A stretch of 64,000 bases of DNA, from the NCBI GenBank assembly GCA_039636865.1, contig CP144172.1:3162001-3226000 (forward strand). Reading direction: 5' to 3'. A program made the position numbers and the translations under genes. A model generated the notes under the pieces. It was given only the letters and a program-made list of their open reading frames with translations, was not told the DNA's origin and did not search any database. Shown one piece after another: positions 9,191-17,524 of the stretch. How positions within the stretch are numbered: position 1 is the stretch's first letter; each line of letters begins with the position of its first letter. This stretch comes from Dermatophilaceae bacterium Sec6.4 (GTDB lineage: Bacteria; Actinomycetota; Actinomycetes; Actinomycetales; Dermatophilaceae).

Positions 9191-10860
9191 ATGCCCTGAT
9201 CCCCCAGGTGGCCAACCCCTCCCGCCCCAACTCCGGCGTGCACAGCGTCGCGCTGACCGTGCTGATCGTGTTGTTCCTGCTGGTCACCGTCATCGGGTTC
9301 CTGGCCAGCCGCTGGCGTAAAGCCGACTCACTGGACAGCCTGGACGAGTGGGGCCTGGGCGGGCGATCCTTCGGCACCTGGGTTACCTGGTTCCTGCTCG
9401 GCGGCGACCTGTACACCGCCTACACCTTCGTTGCCGTGCCGGCCGCGATGTACGCCCTCGGTGCGGTCTCCGGCTTCTTCGCCGTGCCCTACACGATCGT
9501 CGCCTACCCGATCATCTTCTTCTTCATGTCCCGGCTGTGGTCGGTCAGTCACCGACACGGCTACGTCACCGGCGCGGATTTCGTACGCGGGCGCTACGGA
9601 TCGCGCGGCTTGTCCCTGGCGATTGCCATCACCGGGATCCTGGCCACCCTGCCCTACATCGCGTTGCAACTGGTCGGCATCCAGGCTGTGCTGGAAGTGG
9701 CCGGAGTCGGTGGCGGCAGCAACTGGTTCGTCAAGGACATCCCGCTGATCATCGCGTTCGCCGTGCTCGCGGCCTACACCTACACCAGTGGTCTACGCGC
9801 ACCGGCGATCATCGCCTTCGTCAAGGACGGGCTGATCTACCTGGTCATCATCGTGGCGATCATCTACCTGCCGAGCAAGGTCGGTGGCTGGGGTCATATC
9901 TTCGATGCCGTCAACGCCAAGAGTGCGGCCGCTCCGGCCGGTAAACCGTTCCCGGCCACCGTGCCCAAACCGGCGCAGTGGACCTACATCACCCTCGCGT
10001 TCGGATCGGCGTTGGCGCTGTTCATGTACCCACACTCGATTACCGCGGTGCTGGCGTCCAAGAGTCGCAAGACCATCCGACGTAACGCCGCGATCCTGCC
10101 GGCCTACTCGCTCGCGCTGGCACTGTTGGCGCTTCTTGGCTGGGTCGCGATCGCGGCCGGTACCAAACCCCTCGGTTTCGGTAACAAACCCAACGCGCAA
10201 CTGGTGGTCCCGCAGCTCTTCCTGGACCAGTTCCCCGGTTGGTTCGCAGGAGTCGCGTTCGCTGCCATCGCTATCGGCGCGCTCGTACCCGCAGCCATCA
10301 TGTCCATCGCCGCGTCCAACACCTTCACCCGCAACATCTACAAGGAGTGGCTGAAGCCCGATGCCACGCCCCAGGAGGAGGCCAAGATCTCCAAGCTGGT
10401 CTCCCTGGTCGTGAAGGTATTCGCGGTCGGGTTCGTCCTCGCTCTGGACAAGCAGAACGCGATCAACTTCCAACTGCTCGGCGGCATCTGGATCCTGCAG
10501 ACCTTCCCCGCCATCGTCGTCGGCCTGTACACCAAGTGGTTGCACCGGTGGGCGCTGTTGATCGGCTGGGCTGTCGCGATGATCTACGGCACCTGGAAGG
10601 CATTCGGCATCTCCTCCGCGACGACATCCCACTTCGCCGGATCCTCAGCGATCATCCCCGGCATCAACCAACTGGGTTATATCGGAGCCACCGCGTTGGC
10701 GCTGAACTTCATCGTGGCGGTCGTGCTCACCTTCGTCTTCCGGGCAATGAAGACACCGTACGGACACGATGAGACCGCGAAGATCGACTACTTCGCCGAC
10801 TCCGAGGACCCCAGGGCGGCGGTCTACAACCGCGACCCGCTGGGACAGGACAACTTCTGA
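9187..10860 (+). CDS. Sodium:solute symporter family permease (monocarboxylate type)
   Basis: 557 residues and about 13 hydrophobic segments. SSS-family features include DEWGLGGRSFGTWVTWFLLG (about residues 49-67), where the family has its Na+-site helix 1, and KDGLIYLVIIVAIIYLP, ALFMYPHSITAVLASKSR and AIMSIAASNTFTRNIYKEW further on. The DUF3311 pairing resembles actinobacterial monocarboxylate permeases (MctP/MctC group). Substrate is inferred only: organic acids such as acetate, propionate, pyruvate or lactate. Downstream is a strong hairpin and the convergent phosphopantetheinyl-transferase-like gene. Confidence 0.88.
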   Translation: MNALIPQVANPSRPNSGVHSVALTVLIVLFLLVTVIGFLASRWRKADSLDSLDEWGLGGRSFGTWVTWFLLGGDLYTAYTFVAVPAAMYALGAVSGFFAVPYTIVAYPIIFFFMSRLWSVSHRHGYVTGADFVRGRYGSRGLSLAIAITGILATLPYIALQLVGIQAVLEVAGVGGGSNWFVKDIPLIIAFAVLAAYTYTSGLRAPAIIAFVKDGLIYLVIIVAIIYLPSKVGGWGHIFDAVNAKSAAAPAGKPFPATVPKPAQWTYITLAFGSALALFMYPHSITAVLASKSRKTIRRNAAILPAYSLALALLALLGWVAIAAGTKPLGFGNKPNAQLVVPQLFLDQFPGWFAGVAFAAIAIGALVPAAIMSIAASNTFTRNIYKEWLKPDATPQEEAKISKLVSLVVKVFAVGFVLALDKQNAINFQLLGGIWILQTFPAIVVGLYTKWLHRWALLIGWAVAMIYGTWKAFGISSATTSHFAGSSAIIPGINQLGYIGATALALNFIVAVVLTFVFRAMKTPYGHDETAKIDYFADSEDPRAAVYNRDPLGQDNF

Positions 10861-10886
10861 CCCGAGGATCTTGATAAGAGGCAGTT

Positions 10887-10925
10887 ACAGCAGCGCGGTC
10901 GGAACTACTCCGGCCGCGTTGCTGT
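10887..10925. terminator. Bidirectional hairpin terminator
   Basis: Two 17-base arms pair with only G-U exceptions around a 5-base loop: ACAGCAGCGCGGTCGGA against TCCGGCCGCGTTGCTGT. It lies between the convergent symporter gene and the gene at 10905-11273, whose stop codon is in the loop. No U-run follows, as is usual in high-GC actinobacteria. Confidence 0.65.
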
Positions 10926-11273
10926 TCGCAACGATCCGACCGTGCCGCAGGTGACGCGGATGCCACCGGTCGCGTCGTCGGGCACGAGAACCGTACGGAG
11001 GGCGACCTGATCCGCCAACGCGGCGGGAGGCATGAGACCGGGCCACGCCAACCAGGACAGCACCGGAAGATCAAATAGTTTGGCGATCACTTCGGCGCGG
11101 GTCCACAGTGTCCAGACCACCACCGGGTCATCGCTGCCGACCCGTCGGGCCAGCCGTGACGACACCCGGGCGTACGCCGGTTCGGCATCGACAGCGTGCG
11201 CGGTGCCAGCCTCGTGCGGTGCGGCCCAGACCACGGCGCGACCGTCCGGAAGGTAGGTCCGCACCCCCGCCAC
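10905..11273 (-). CDS. 4'-phosphopantetheinyl-transferase-like protein
   Basis: 122 residues from GTG at 11273. The frame is open back to the SDR stop but has no ATG, GTG or TTG there, so the true start is uncertain. Motifs resemble the phosphopantetheinyl transferase superfamily: AVDAE (metal-binding D and E, about residues 28-32) and WTRAEVIAKL (the WxxxExxxK motif, about 57-66). The protein is short, with no extra N-terminal half. Context supports the call: it is the last gene of a four-gene unit with an acyl carrier protein that needs a phosphopantetheine arm. Homology is weak, so a divergent or degenerate enzyme is possible. Confidence 0.5.
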   Translation of the reverse strand: MAGVRTYLPDGRAVVWAAPHEAGTAHAVDAEPAYARVSSRLARRVGSDDPVVVWTLWTRAEVIAKLFDLPVLSWLAWPGLMPPAALADQVALRTVLVPDDATGGIRVTCGTVGSLRTATRPE

Positions 11274-11338
11274 TGCACGCGCCTCGGCGGCCGAGGCGAT
11301 GATCTGCAGGTCGGGTGCCCGCGGATCCGTCGGCGGGA

Positions 11339-12088
11339 TCAGATGCTGCCGCCGCCGTCGATGGTGATGACCTGGCCGTTGATGTTGGTGTCGGTGAAGA
11401 GCAGCGACCGCACGACGGGTGCGATGTTCTCCGGCTCCACCAACCGGCTCGTCGGGGTGCGGCGGGTGATGGTCGCCAGCTCTTCGCTGCCGAGCACCGA
11501 GGACATCTCGGAGGCGAAGAAGCCCGGTGCTACGGAGTTGACCAGGAATCTGCCGTGCATCTCCCGGGCGAGGGTCCGCATCGCTGAGTCCAGGCCGCCC
11601 TTGGTGGCGGAGTAGGTGACCAGGCCGGAGTAGCCGCGCTGTGCGCAGACCGACGTGACCATCACGATGCGCCCGCGACCTGCCTTGGCCATCGCATGCC
11701 GTAGGAAGGCGCGGGTGACGATCAGCGGAGCGGTCAGGTTGGTGGCGATGATGGCCGCGATGCGCTCGGGTGAGGTATGAACGTGCAGCGAATCCTGACC
11801 GATGGCGGCGTTGTTGACCAGCGCATCGATCGGGCCGAGGTGCGCTGCGGCCTCCTTGATGAAGGTCCGCACCGCCGACTCATCGGTGATGTCGACCGAG
11901 CCGATATGCACGTCGTCCGGACGTTGCGCAGCCAGCTGCTCCAGCTCCGGCGTCACCGTGCGCGCGAACGTCGCAACCTTGGCGCCCGCGTCGAGGGCAT
12001 CCATGACGAGGGCCAGACCGAGGCCCCGAGATCCGCCGGATACGAGCACGCAGCGGGCGGCGGGGATGGGTGCAGACATTTCAGACAT
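11339..12088 (-). CDS. Short-chain dehydrogenase/reductase (FabG-like)
   Basis: 249 residues, normal for classical SDRs. Cofactor motif VSGGSRGLG (about residues 15-23), DALVNNAA (about 87-94), catalytic Ser in VMVTSVCAQRG (about 144) and YSATK (Tyr and Lys, about 159-163). The C-terminal GQVITIDGGGSI is typical. It overlaps the AMP-ligase stop by 8 bases and lies in the unit ACP, ligase, SDR, PPTase-like. The likely role is NAD(P)H reduction of a carrier-bound 3-oxoacyl group to a 3-hydroxyacyl group; this is inferred from the partners, not from substrate residues. Confidence 0.88.
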   Translation of the reverse strand: MSEMSAPIPAARCVLVSGGSRGLGLALVMDALDAGAKVATFARTVTPELEQLAAQRPDDVHIGSVDITDESAVRTFIKEAAAHLGPIDALVNNAAIGQDSLHVHTSPERIAAIIATNLTAPLIVTRAFLRHAMAKAGRGRIVMVTSVCAQRGYSGLVTYSATKGGLDSAMRTLAREMHGRFLVNSVAPGFFASEMSSVLGSEELATITRRTPTSRLVEPENIAPVVRSLLFTDTNINGQVITIDGGGSI

Positions 12089-13304
12089 CGGATTTCAGGG
12101 ACTCCTTGATGGGGATTTCGGGCAGCAGTTTCAGGCGGCGCGGCACGCTGTAGTCGGGTAGTCGCGCTGCACACCAGGCCGTCAGGTCCGCCTCCGTGCA
12201 TTCGGTGGCCTCGCTGGACAACACGACCTGGGCGGTGACGACATTGCCCACCAGCGGTGCGCGCCGTCCCTTGACCGCCGCCCATACGACACCAGGATGT
12301 GCCAACAACACGCCGCGAACCGTTGCGGCAGAAGCCTTCGACCCGCCCACATTGATCTCATCCGAGGCGATGCGACCGGTGATCAACACGCGGCCGTCGA
12401 CGACCTCGGCGCGGTCACCGGTACGGATCTGGGCGTCCATTCCCTCGGCGGCCTTCGCGGAGGCGATGAGCAGCTCGCCGTCACGGATGCGCAGCTCGGG
12501 GCGCCCCGGAGTCGCGCGTTCCAACCATGCCGAAGGGAAACCCGCCAGACCGTCATGCACCACGATGGCCGCGCCGGCCTCGGACGAGGCGTAGATCCAG
12601 GAGATCCGGGCCGCCGGGTAGAACTCGTGCAACTGCGTCAGGATGGCCTGATCGACGGGCTCGCCGCCCAGGGTGATCTGCTCCAACGGCACCTGTGCGA
12701 GCGCGTCCGCAGCGCGGAATATCGCCTGCCGCCAGAAGGTCGGCGTGCCGGACGCCGCGGTGACCCCGTGCTCGGCGGCGAGCTGCGGCCAGCTGTCGAT
12801 CTGATCAGGCTCGACGAACACCACGTCCTGCCCCGGCAGCTGCAAAGACAAGGTGACGATCTGCCACCAGGCGTAGGCGCCCGTGGCGTACGGGCACAGC
12901 CAGGTCCGACGTGGCTGGGTACCGCCGATGGTCGTCAACGACTCCAGGGTGTGCCCGACCTGCTTGGGCCGGCCGGTGGATCCGCTGGTGAGTAGCCAGA
13001 TACGGCCCGGTTCGGGGTCGCGGCGGGTGGTCGCCTCGGTCACCTGCGGCGGATGGACGACCGCCAGCCCGGAGTCGAGGAACTGCTGCTGCTGCTCTTC
13101 GCCGATCCGGGACGAGGCGGCGATCAGCGTTTCGCGTCGTGGGTCACGCGCGTGTGCCCAGACCGCACTCAGGGCCTGCGCGTTGTCACTGACCAGGTGG
13201 GCCGCCGCAACCGGCCCGGGCGCGGACGGCAGATCCCGCCAGGTGCCGGTGTAACCGCGAGCGACGACCGTGTTGTCCGCGCCCGCTGGCAGGGCAGGAC
13301 TCAA
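12081..13304 (-). CDS. AMP-forming acyl ligase, probably acyl-ACP synthetase
   Basis: 407 residues, short for the ANL superfamily (usually 500-600), because the N-terminal domain is reduced. The ATP loop LLTSGSTGRPKQV (about residues 104-116), IYASSEAGAAIV (adenine site), IRTGDRAEV with the hinge aspartate, and a C-terminal Lys in IKESLKSDV are all present, so it should be active. It starts with TTG at 13304 overlapping the ACP stop (TTGA), which implies obligatory coupling. It most likely adenylates a short carboxylic acid and loads it on the neighbouring ACP. Acid identity cannot be read from the sequence. Confidence 0.85.
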   Translation of the reverse strand: MSPALPAGADNTVVARGYTGTWRDLPSAPGPVAAAHLVSDNAQALSAVWAHARDPRRETLIAASSRIGEEQQQQFLDSGLAVVHPPQVTEATTRRDPEPGRIWLLTSGSTGRPKQVGHTLESLTTIGGTQPRRTWLCPYATGAYAWWQIVTLSLQLPGQDVVFVEPDQIDSWPQLAAEHGVTAASGTPTFWRQAIFRAADALAQVPLEQITLGGEPVDQAILTQLHEFYPAARISWIYASSEAGAAIVVHDGLAGFPSAWLERATPGRPELRIRDGELLIASAKAAEGMDAQIRTGDRAEVVDGRVLITGRIASDEINVGGSKASAATVRGVLLAHPGVVWAAVKGRRAPLVGNVVTAQVVLSSEATECTEADLTAWCAARLPDYSVPRRLKLLPEIPIKESLKSDV

Positions 13305-13552
13305 GACTGCTGAAGTTGTTCGATGAAGGTCAGGACGTCGGCGATGGTCTGCACGGACCGCAACCCGGGCGCGTCGAAGTTGAGCTCCTCGTCCAACTCG
13401 TCCTCGACACGCAACGCCAGCTCGGAGAAGTCCAGGGAGCGGAAGCCGATCGTATCCAGCTGGGTGTCGTCGTCGGCGGGAAGCTCCTTACCCTGCGCGG
13501 CGAGGACCTCGCCCATCATGGTGCGGACCTGTTCACGGGGAAGGGTGGTCAT
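13301..13552 (-). CDS. Stand-alone acyl carrier protein
   Basis: 83 residues, the usual ACP size. The start is ATG at 13552 rather than further upstream because the extension is short and lacks support. Attachment serine lies in DTIGFRSLDFSELAL (about residue 43). Most ACPs have DSL at this site; here the residue before Ser is Arg. The acidic helix EDELDEEL after it is normal. It is the first gene of the unit ACP, AMP ligase, SDR and PPTase-like, transcribed divergently from pseH across 68 bases. It is therefore likely to carry the acyl group used on the pseudaminic-acid precursor. Confidence 0.9.
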   Translation of the reverse strand: MTTLPREQVRTMMGEVLAAQGKELPADDDTQLDTIGFRSLDFSELALRVEDELDEELNFDAPGLRSVQTIADVLTFIEQLQQS

Positions 13553-13620
13553 GGCGATGTAGTCTAGACATCCGCCAGACACCTATCACTTTCCACCGAC
13601 CAGCCCTGCCGGAGGCTCGA

Positions 13621-14151
13621 TTGCTGCGCCCTGCCACCGAGGCGGACAAAGAGTCCATTCGCGTCTGGCGAAACCATCCGCAGGTCCGCGAAGTCTCGCT
13701 CACCCGCGATGTCATCTCGGTCCAGGAACACCAGCGTTACTGGGACTCCCTCCAGGACAACCCCAGCCGCATCGTGCTGATGTACGACCGCGGCGAGACA
13801 CCGAGCGGAGTGGTGACGTTCTTCGACATCGGCCAGGTGGCCACCGAAGACACTGCAGCCGGTACCGAACGTCACGCGATGTGGGGCTACTACCTGGACA
13901 ACGACGGGCTGCAGGATCGTGGGGAGCTGATCCCCGCGTGGATCAAGATCCAACGAGAGGCCGTGCGGTACGCCTTCGACGAACTGGGGCTGGACCAGTT
14001 GGACGGCGAAGTGCTGGATGCGAATGAAGCAGTGCGCAGGATGAACACCCGCAACGGCTTCGAAGAGATTTCAGCGACCGAGCACACCATCGATGGGGAG
14101 CAGGTGCTCGTGCACACCATCCGACGCAGGAGGCAACAACGTGACAACTGA
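13621..14151 (+). CDS. pseH: PseH-like GNAT N-acyltransferase
   Basis: 176 residues of the GNAT fold. The start is TTG at 13621 with GGAGG six bases upstream. N-terminal LRPATEADKESIRVWRNHPQ is the usual PseH/RimJ-like opening, and the C-terminal DANEAVRRMNTRNGFEE is the GNAT motif B region. PseH transfers an acyl group to the C4 amine of the UDP-altrosamine intermediate in pseudaminic acid synthesis. It overlaps pseI by 11 bases. Its acyl donor may be acetyl-CoA or, given the divergent ACP/ligase module, an acyl-ACP. Confidence 0.85.
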   Translation: MLRPATEADKESIRVWRNHPQVREVSLTRDVISVQEHQRYWDSLQDNPSRIVLMYDRGETPSGVVTFFDIGQVATEDTAAGTERHAMWGYYLDNDGLQDRGELIPAWIKIQREAVRYAFDELGLDQLDGEVLDANEAVRRMNTRNGFEEISATEHTIDGEQVLVHTIRRRRQQRDN

Positions 14152-15199
14152 GAACCACGTACGAATCGGCGAACACGAGATCGGGCCGGCTTCGCCGCCG
14201 TTCATCATCGCGGAGATGTCGGGTAATCACGACGGATCGCTGGACAAGGCGCTCGACATCGTGCGGATGGTCGCCGCGTCCGGGGCCCATGCCCTGAAAC
14301 TGCAGACGTACACGCCCGAGACGATCACCCTCGAATCCGACGCGCCCGACTTCCGGCTGTCGGCAGGGCACGAGCTGTGGGGTGGGCGCACCCTGTGGGA
14401 CCTCTATGTCGAGGCGCACACCCCGTTCGAGTGGCACGAGCCGATCTTCGCCGAGGCCCGCAAGCACGGACTGACGGTCTTCTCCTCACCGTTCGACCCG
14501 ACCGCCATCGACCTGTTGGAGTCGCTGGACACCCCGGCGTACAAGATCGCCAGCTCCGAGATCGTGGACCTGCCGCTGATCCGGCTGGCGGCCAGCAAGG
14601 GCAAGCCCATCATCATCTCCACCGGTATGGCGTCGGTCGGCGAGATCCATGCGGCCGTGCAGGCAGCCCGCAGCACGGGCAACGAGCAGATCGTCGTGCT
14701 GGCGTGTACGGCGAACTACCCTGCCGACCCCAGCGAATCCAACCTGCGGGGTATCCCGGTGATGCGCGACGCCTTCGGCACGCTGATCGGCTACTCCGAC
14801 CACACCATGGGCATCGGCGCCGCGATCGCCGCGGTGGCGCTCGGTGCGGTGCTCGTGGAGAAGCACGTCACGCTGTCCCGCGAGAGCGGTGGCGTCGACT
14901 CGGCGTTCTCCTCAGAGCCCGATGAGCTGGCCGCGTTAGTCAGCCAGACCAAGGTCGCGTGGCAGTGCCTGGGCGAGCCGCGTATCGGCGCCCGCCAGCA
15001 GGAGAAGGAAGGACTGCGCTTCCGCCGGTCGCTCTACGTCGTCGCCGATGTCGTGCAGGGCGAGACCGTCACTGCCGCCAACGTACGGTCCATCCGCCCG
15101 GCGAACGGCTTGGCGCCCGACGACTTCGCCGCGGTGGTGGGTCGGACCTTCACCCGCGACGTGGCACGTGGCACGGCGCTGTCGCTGGATCTGATCTAG
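14141..15199 (+). CDS. pseI: Pseudaminic acid synthase
   Basis: 352 residues. The start is GTG at 14141 with AGGAGG eight bases upstream. PseI/NeuB enzymes condense phosphoenolpyruvate with the 6-deoxy-diacylamino hexose to give the nine-carbon acid. The barrel domain shows FIIAEMSGNHDGSLDKAL (about residues 19-36), ALKLQTYTPETITL, VFSSPFDPTAIDLLE, YKIASSEI, IISTGMA, IGYSDHTMGI and LVEKHVTLSRESGGVDSAFS. The AEMSGNH form favours PseI over sialic-acid NeuB (which has AEIGxNH). The C-terminal SAF domain spans about residues 290-350 (RRSLYVVADV, VRSIRPANGL). It heads the + strand glycan run to 20041. Confidence 0.93.
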   Translation: MTTENHVRIGEHEIGPASPPFIIAEMSGNHDGSLDKALDIVRMVAASGAHALKLQTYTPETITLESDAPDFRLSAGHELWGGRTLWDLYVEAHTPFEWHEPIFAEARKHGLTVFSSPFDPTAIDLLESLDTPAYKIASSEIVDLPLIRLAASKGKPIIISTGMASVGEIHAAVQAARSTGNEQIVVLACTANYPADPSESNLRGIPVMRDAFGTLIGYSDHTMGIGAAIAAVALGAVLVEKHVTLSRESGGVDSAFSSEPDELAALVSQTKVAWQCLGEPRIGARQQEKEGLRFRRSLYVVADVVQGETVTAANVRSIRPANGLAPDDFAAVVGRTFTRDVARGTALSLDLI

Positions 15200-15205
15200 C
15201 CGCTC

Positions 15206-17524
15206 GTGGCCGCTCCACTGCTGTCGGTCGTCGTGCCCTACTACGGCGTGCAGGATTACATCGCGCCGTGCCTGGAATCCATCCGGGTGCAGCGGTTGCA
15301 GGACATCGAAGTGATCATGGTCGATGACGGGTCACTGGACGCCAGTGTCGAGGTCGCCCGCGAGTACGCCGAACGTGACGAGCGGTTCCGCATCGTCACC
15401 AAGGTCAACGGTGGCCTCGGCCCGGCCCGTAACACCGGCACCGGCGAGGCGACCGGTCAATACCTGACCTTCATCGACAGTGACGACCTGGTGAGCCGCT
15501 CCAGTTTCGAGCTGATGGTGGCCTCGCTGGAACGCAGCAGCTCCTCGTTCGCGTTGTGCAACGCGCGACGGTTCAGCCGCACGTCCGGCGTGCGGCAGAG
15601 CTGGACGCACAATCAGATCTGCCAAACCACCGTCGCCGGGACCGACATCTTCGAGGCGCCCGCGCTGGTACGCGACCGGATGGTCTGGAACAAGGTCTAC
15701 CGGCGGACCTTCTGGGACGAGTACGGCTATGAGTTCCCGCCGATCCGGTACGAGGACTACCCGGTAACCCTCGGCGCGCACCTGGACGCCGTCACCGTCG
15801 ACATCATCTCTGCGCATGGCTATTACTGGCGCGAGCGCGAATCCGGGGACTCCATCACCCAGCAGGTCTTCCGGTACGACAACCTGCTGGACCGCGTCAT
15901 CTCGGCAGAGATGGTGCTGGATCTGGCCGACCGCAAGGGCACCCCGCAGATCCGGGAGAACCTGCACTGGTATCTCGCGGGGATCGATCTGGCCGCCATG
16001 TGCGCGGCGTTCGCAGTCGTGCCCGATGAGGATGTCGAGAACCTGCTCCTGCTGGGCCACAGATTGACCTCCCGGCTGCGCTTCGACGTGTCAGCGCGGC
16101 CCCGGATCGACCAGATCCAGTACCACGCACTGCGGGCAGGAGATGTGCCGTTACTGCGCGAACTCGCCCGGTTCCGCGACGGCGGCGGCCTCACCGGTGG
16201 CGTCGCGTTGCATCGGTCGCTACGACGTCCGTGGCGCTACGACGCGGCGTACCCGGGCAGAGGTCGCTCCACCGCTCCTGACCGCGCCTTCTCCTATCCG
16301 CTGACGGCCCTCAAACTCTCCAGCGCGGTCACGCAGCTGCGCTGGGACGGCGACGATCTGGTGATCCAGGGCCGCGTGGAGCTGGCGCATTTCGAGCCTG
16401 CCGACGACTACGAACTGAAGATCAGCGCCGTGTGCGGCATCTCGCGGTCCCCGCTGGCGGTGACCCGTCGCCGTACCCGCGACCTGCGCGGTGGCATCGG
16501 CAACGTCGGATTCGAGACCCGGGTCAACGTCTCGGCGCTTGCGCGGCGCTCGGACATGGTGTGGCCGCTGCGTTTCGAGGTCGAGCTGACCAATGGCGGC
16601 ATCCGTCGTGTCGGCCCGCTCACCGGTTTGTTCGACGGCAGCCCCCGGTATCCGCCGTCCCACCCGCTGGGCGCTGATGCGCTGTTACAGCCCGCCTCGT
16701 CGCAAGGCGGGATGCTTGCGGTGTTCCGCGTGTACGCGCCGACGACGGTGTCGCAGGTGGTTGCCGATGGCAACGATCTGGTCGTCCGGGGCACCATCCC
16801 CGAGCGGTGCAACGAGGCATCCCTGCAGGTCGGCCGGGCCCGTCCGCTGCTGCCGGTGTCCTTTCCGGTGACATTGGAACCGCAACGGGGCACCACCAGC
16901 TTCGAGGTCCGCGTCCCTGCTGCGCAGGTCCTGGACGGCGACCACGCCGACGACCCGTTCACGCTGGCCTCGGTGCGGTCGGTCGAGCTGATCACCGACA
17001 TCGGTCCGCTGCCGCTGTCGTGGCCGCACTACCTGCGCGATATCGAGGTCGCGGTGGCCGGTGAGGTCGTCACCCTCACCCGCACCCCGTTCGGACTGAT
17101 GCGTCTGACACACGGTCCGGCACGTCCCTCGGCCTACCTGCTCGCTGCGAACTCACACGGGACCGACGAGATGGTGGTCGCACGCGGCGTGGTGTGGCCT
17201 GGGGTGCCCGTCACCGGAATGGCGTGGCGCCGGTACCTACCCGGCAGCGACGACTTTGTCGAGATCGGTTGCGACTACGACGCCGTCAGCGGCGAATTCA
17301 CCGCCACCGCCGATCAGGCCCGCCTCATCCCCGCTGTCGACGAACCGGTGACGCCCGGAGCGCCGGCTGCGGACTGGACACTTTTCGCGCACATCGACAG
17401 CGGTGACTTCCCGGTCCTCTGCCAACCGGGTGCGGCTACGGGACTGCCGCATGAAATACCCGTATCGGGACGGATGCTCTTCCTGACCACCGTGGCCGAC
17501 ACCCTCCGCGCGCAGGTGCGCTGA
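15206..17524 (+). CDS. GT2 glycosyltransferase with long beta-rich C-terminal region
   Basis: 772 residues from GTG at 15206. Residues 1-230 are a GT2 domain: PLLSVVVPYYGVQDYIAPCL, VIMVDDGSLDAS, GGLGPARNTG and YLTFIDSDDLVS (DxD). Residues about 330-770 have no recognised catalytic motif. They look like several beta-sandwich repeats with alternating hydrophobic strands (LRWDGDDLVIQGRVEL near 390 and VVADGNDLVVRGTIPE near 525 are similar). This layout is seen in wall-polymer glycosyltransferases of Gram-positive bacteria. It ends overlapping the next gene by one base. It probably builds the repeating unit of the glycan. Confidence 0.82.
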   Translation: MAAPLLSVVVPYYGVQDYIAPCLESIRVQRLQDIEVIMVDDGSLDASVEVAREYAERDERFRIVTKVNGGLGPARNTGTGEATGQYLTFIDSDDLVSRSSFELMVASLERSSSSFALCNARRFSRTSGVRQSWTHNQICQTTVAGTDIFEAPALVRDRMVWNKVYRRTFWDEYGYEFPPIRYEDYPVTLGAHLDAVTVDIISAHGYYWRERESGDSITQQVFRYDNLLDRVISAEMVLDLADRKGTPQIRENLHWYLAGIDLAAMCAAFAVVPDEDVENLLLLGHRLTSRLRFDVSARPRIDQIQYHALRAGDVPLLRELARFRDGGGLTGGVALHRSLRRPWRYDAAYPGRGRSTAPDRAFSYPLTALKLSSAVTQLRWDGDDLVIQGRVELAHFEPADDYELKISAVCGISRSPLAVTRRRTRDLRGGIGNVGFETRVNVSALARRSDMVWPLRFEVELTNGGIRRVGPLTGLFDGSPRYPPSHPLGADALLQPASSQGGMLAVFRVYAPTTVSQVVADGNDLVVRGTIPERCNEASLQVGRARPLLPVSFPVTLEPQRGTTSFEVRVPAAQVLDGDHADDPFTLASVRSVELITDIGPLPLSWPHYLRDIEVAVAGEVVTLTRTPFGLMRLTHGPARPSAYLLAANSHGTDEMVVARGVVWPGVPVTGMAWRRYLPGSDDFVEIGCDYDAVSGEFTATADQARLIPAVDEPVTPGAPAADWTLFAHIDSGDFPVLCQPGAATGLPHEIPVSGRMLFLTTVADTLRAQVR

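Noticed and set aside
14141..15199. Sialic acid synthase NeuB
   Set aside because: The AEMSGNH motif and the adjoining PseB, PseC, PseG and PseH genes favour pseudaminic acid; no NeuC-type epimerase is present.
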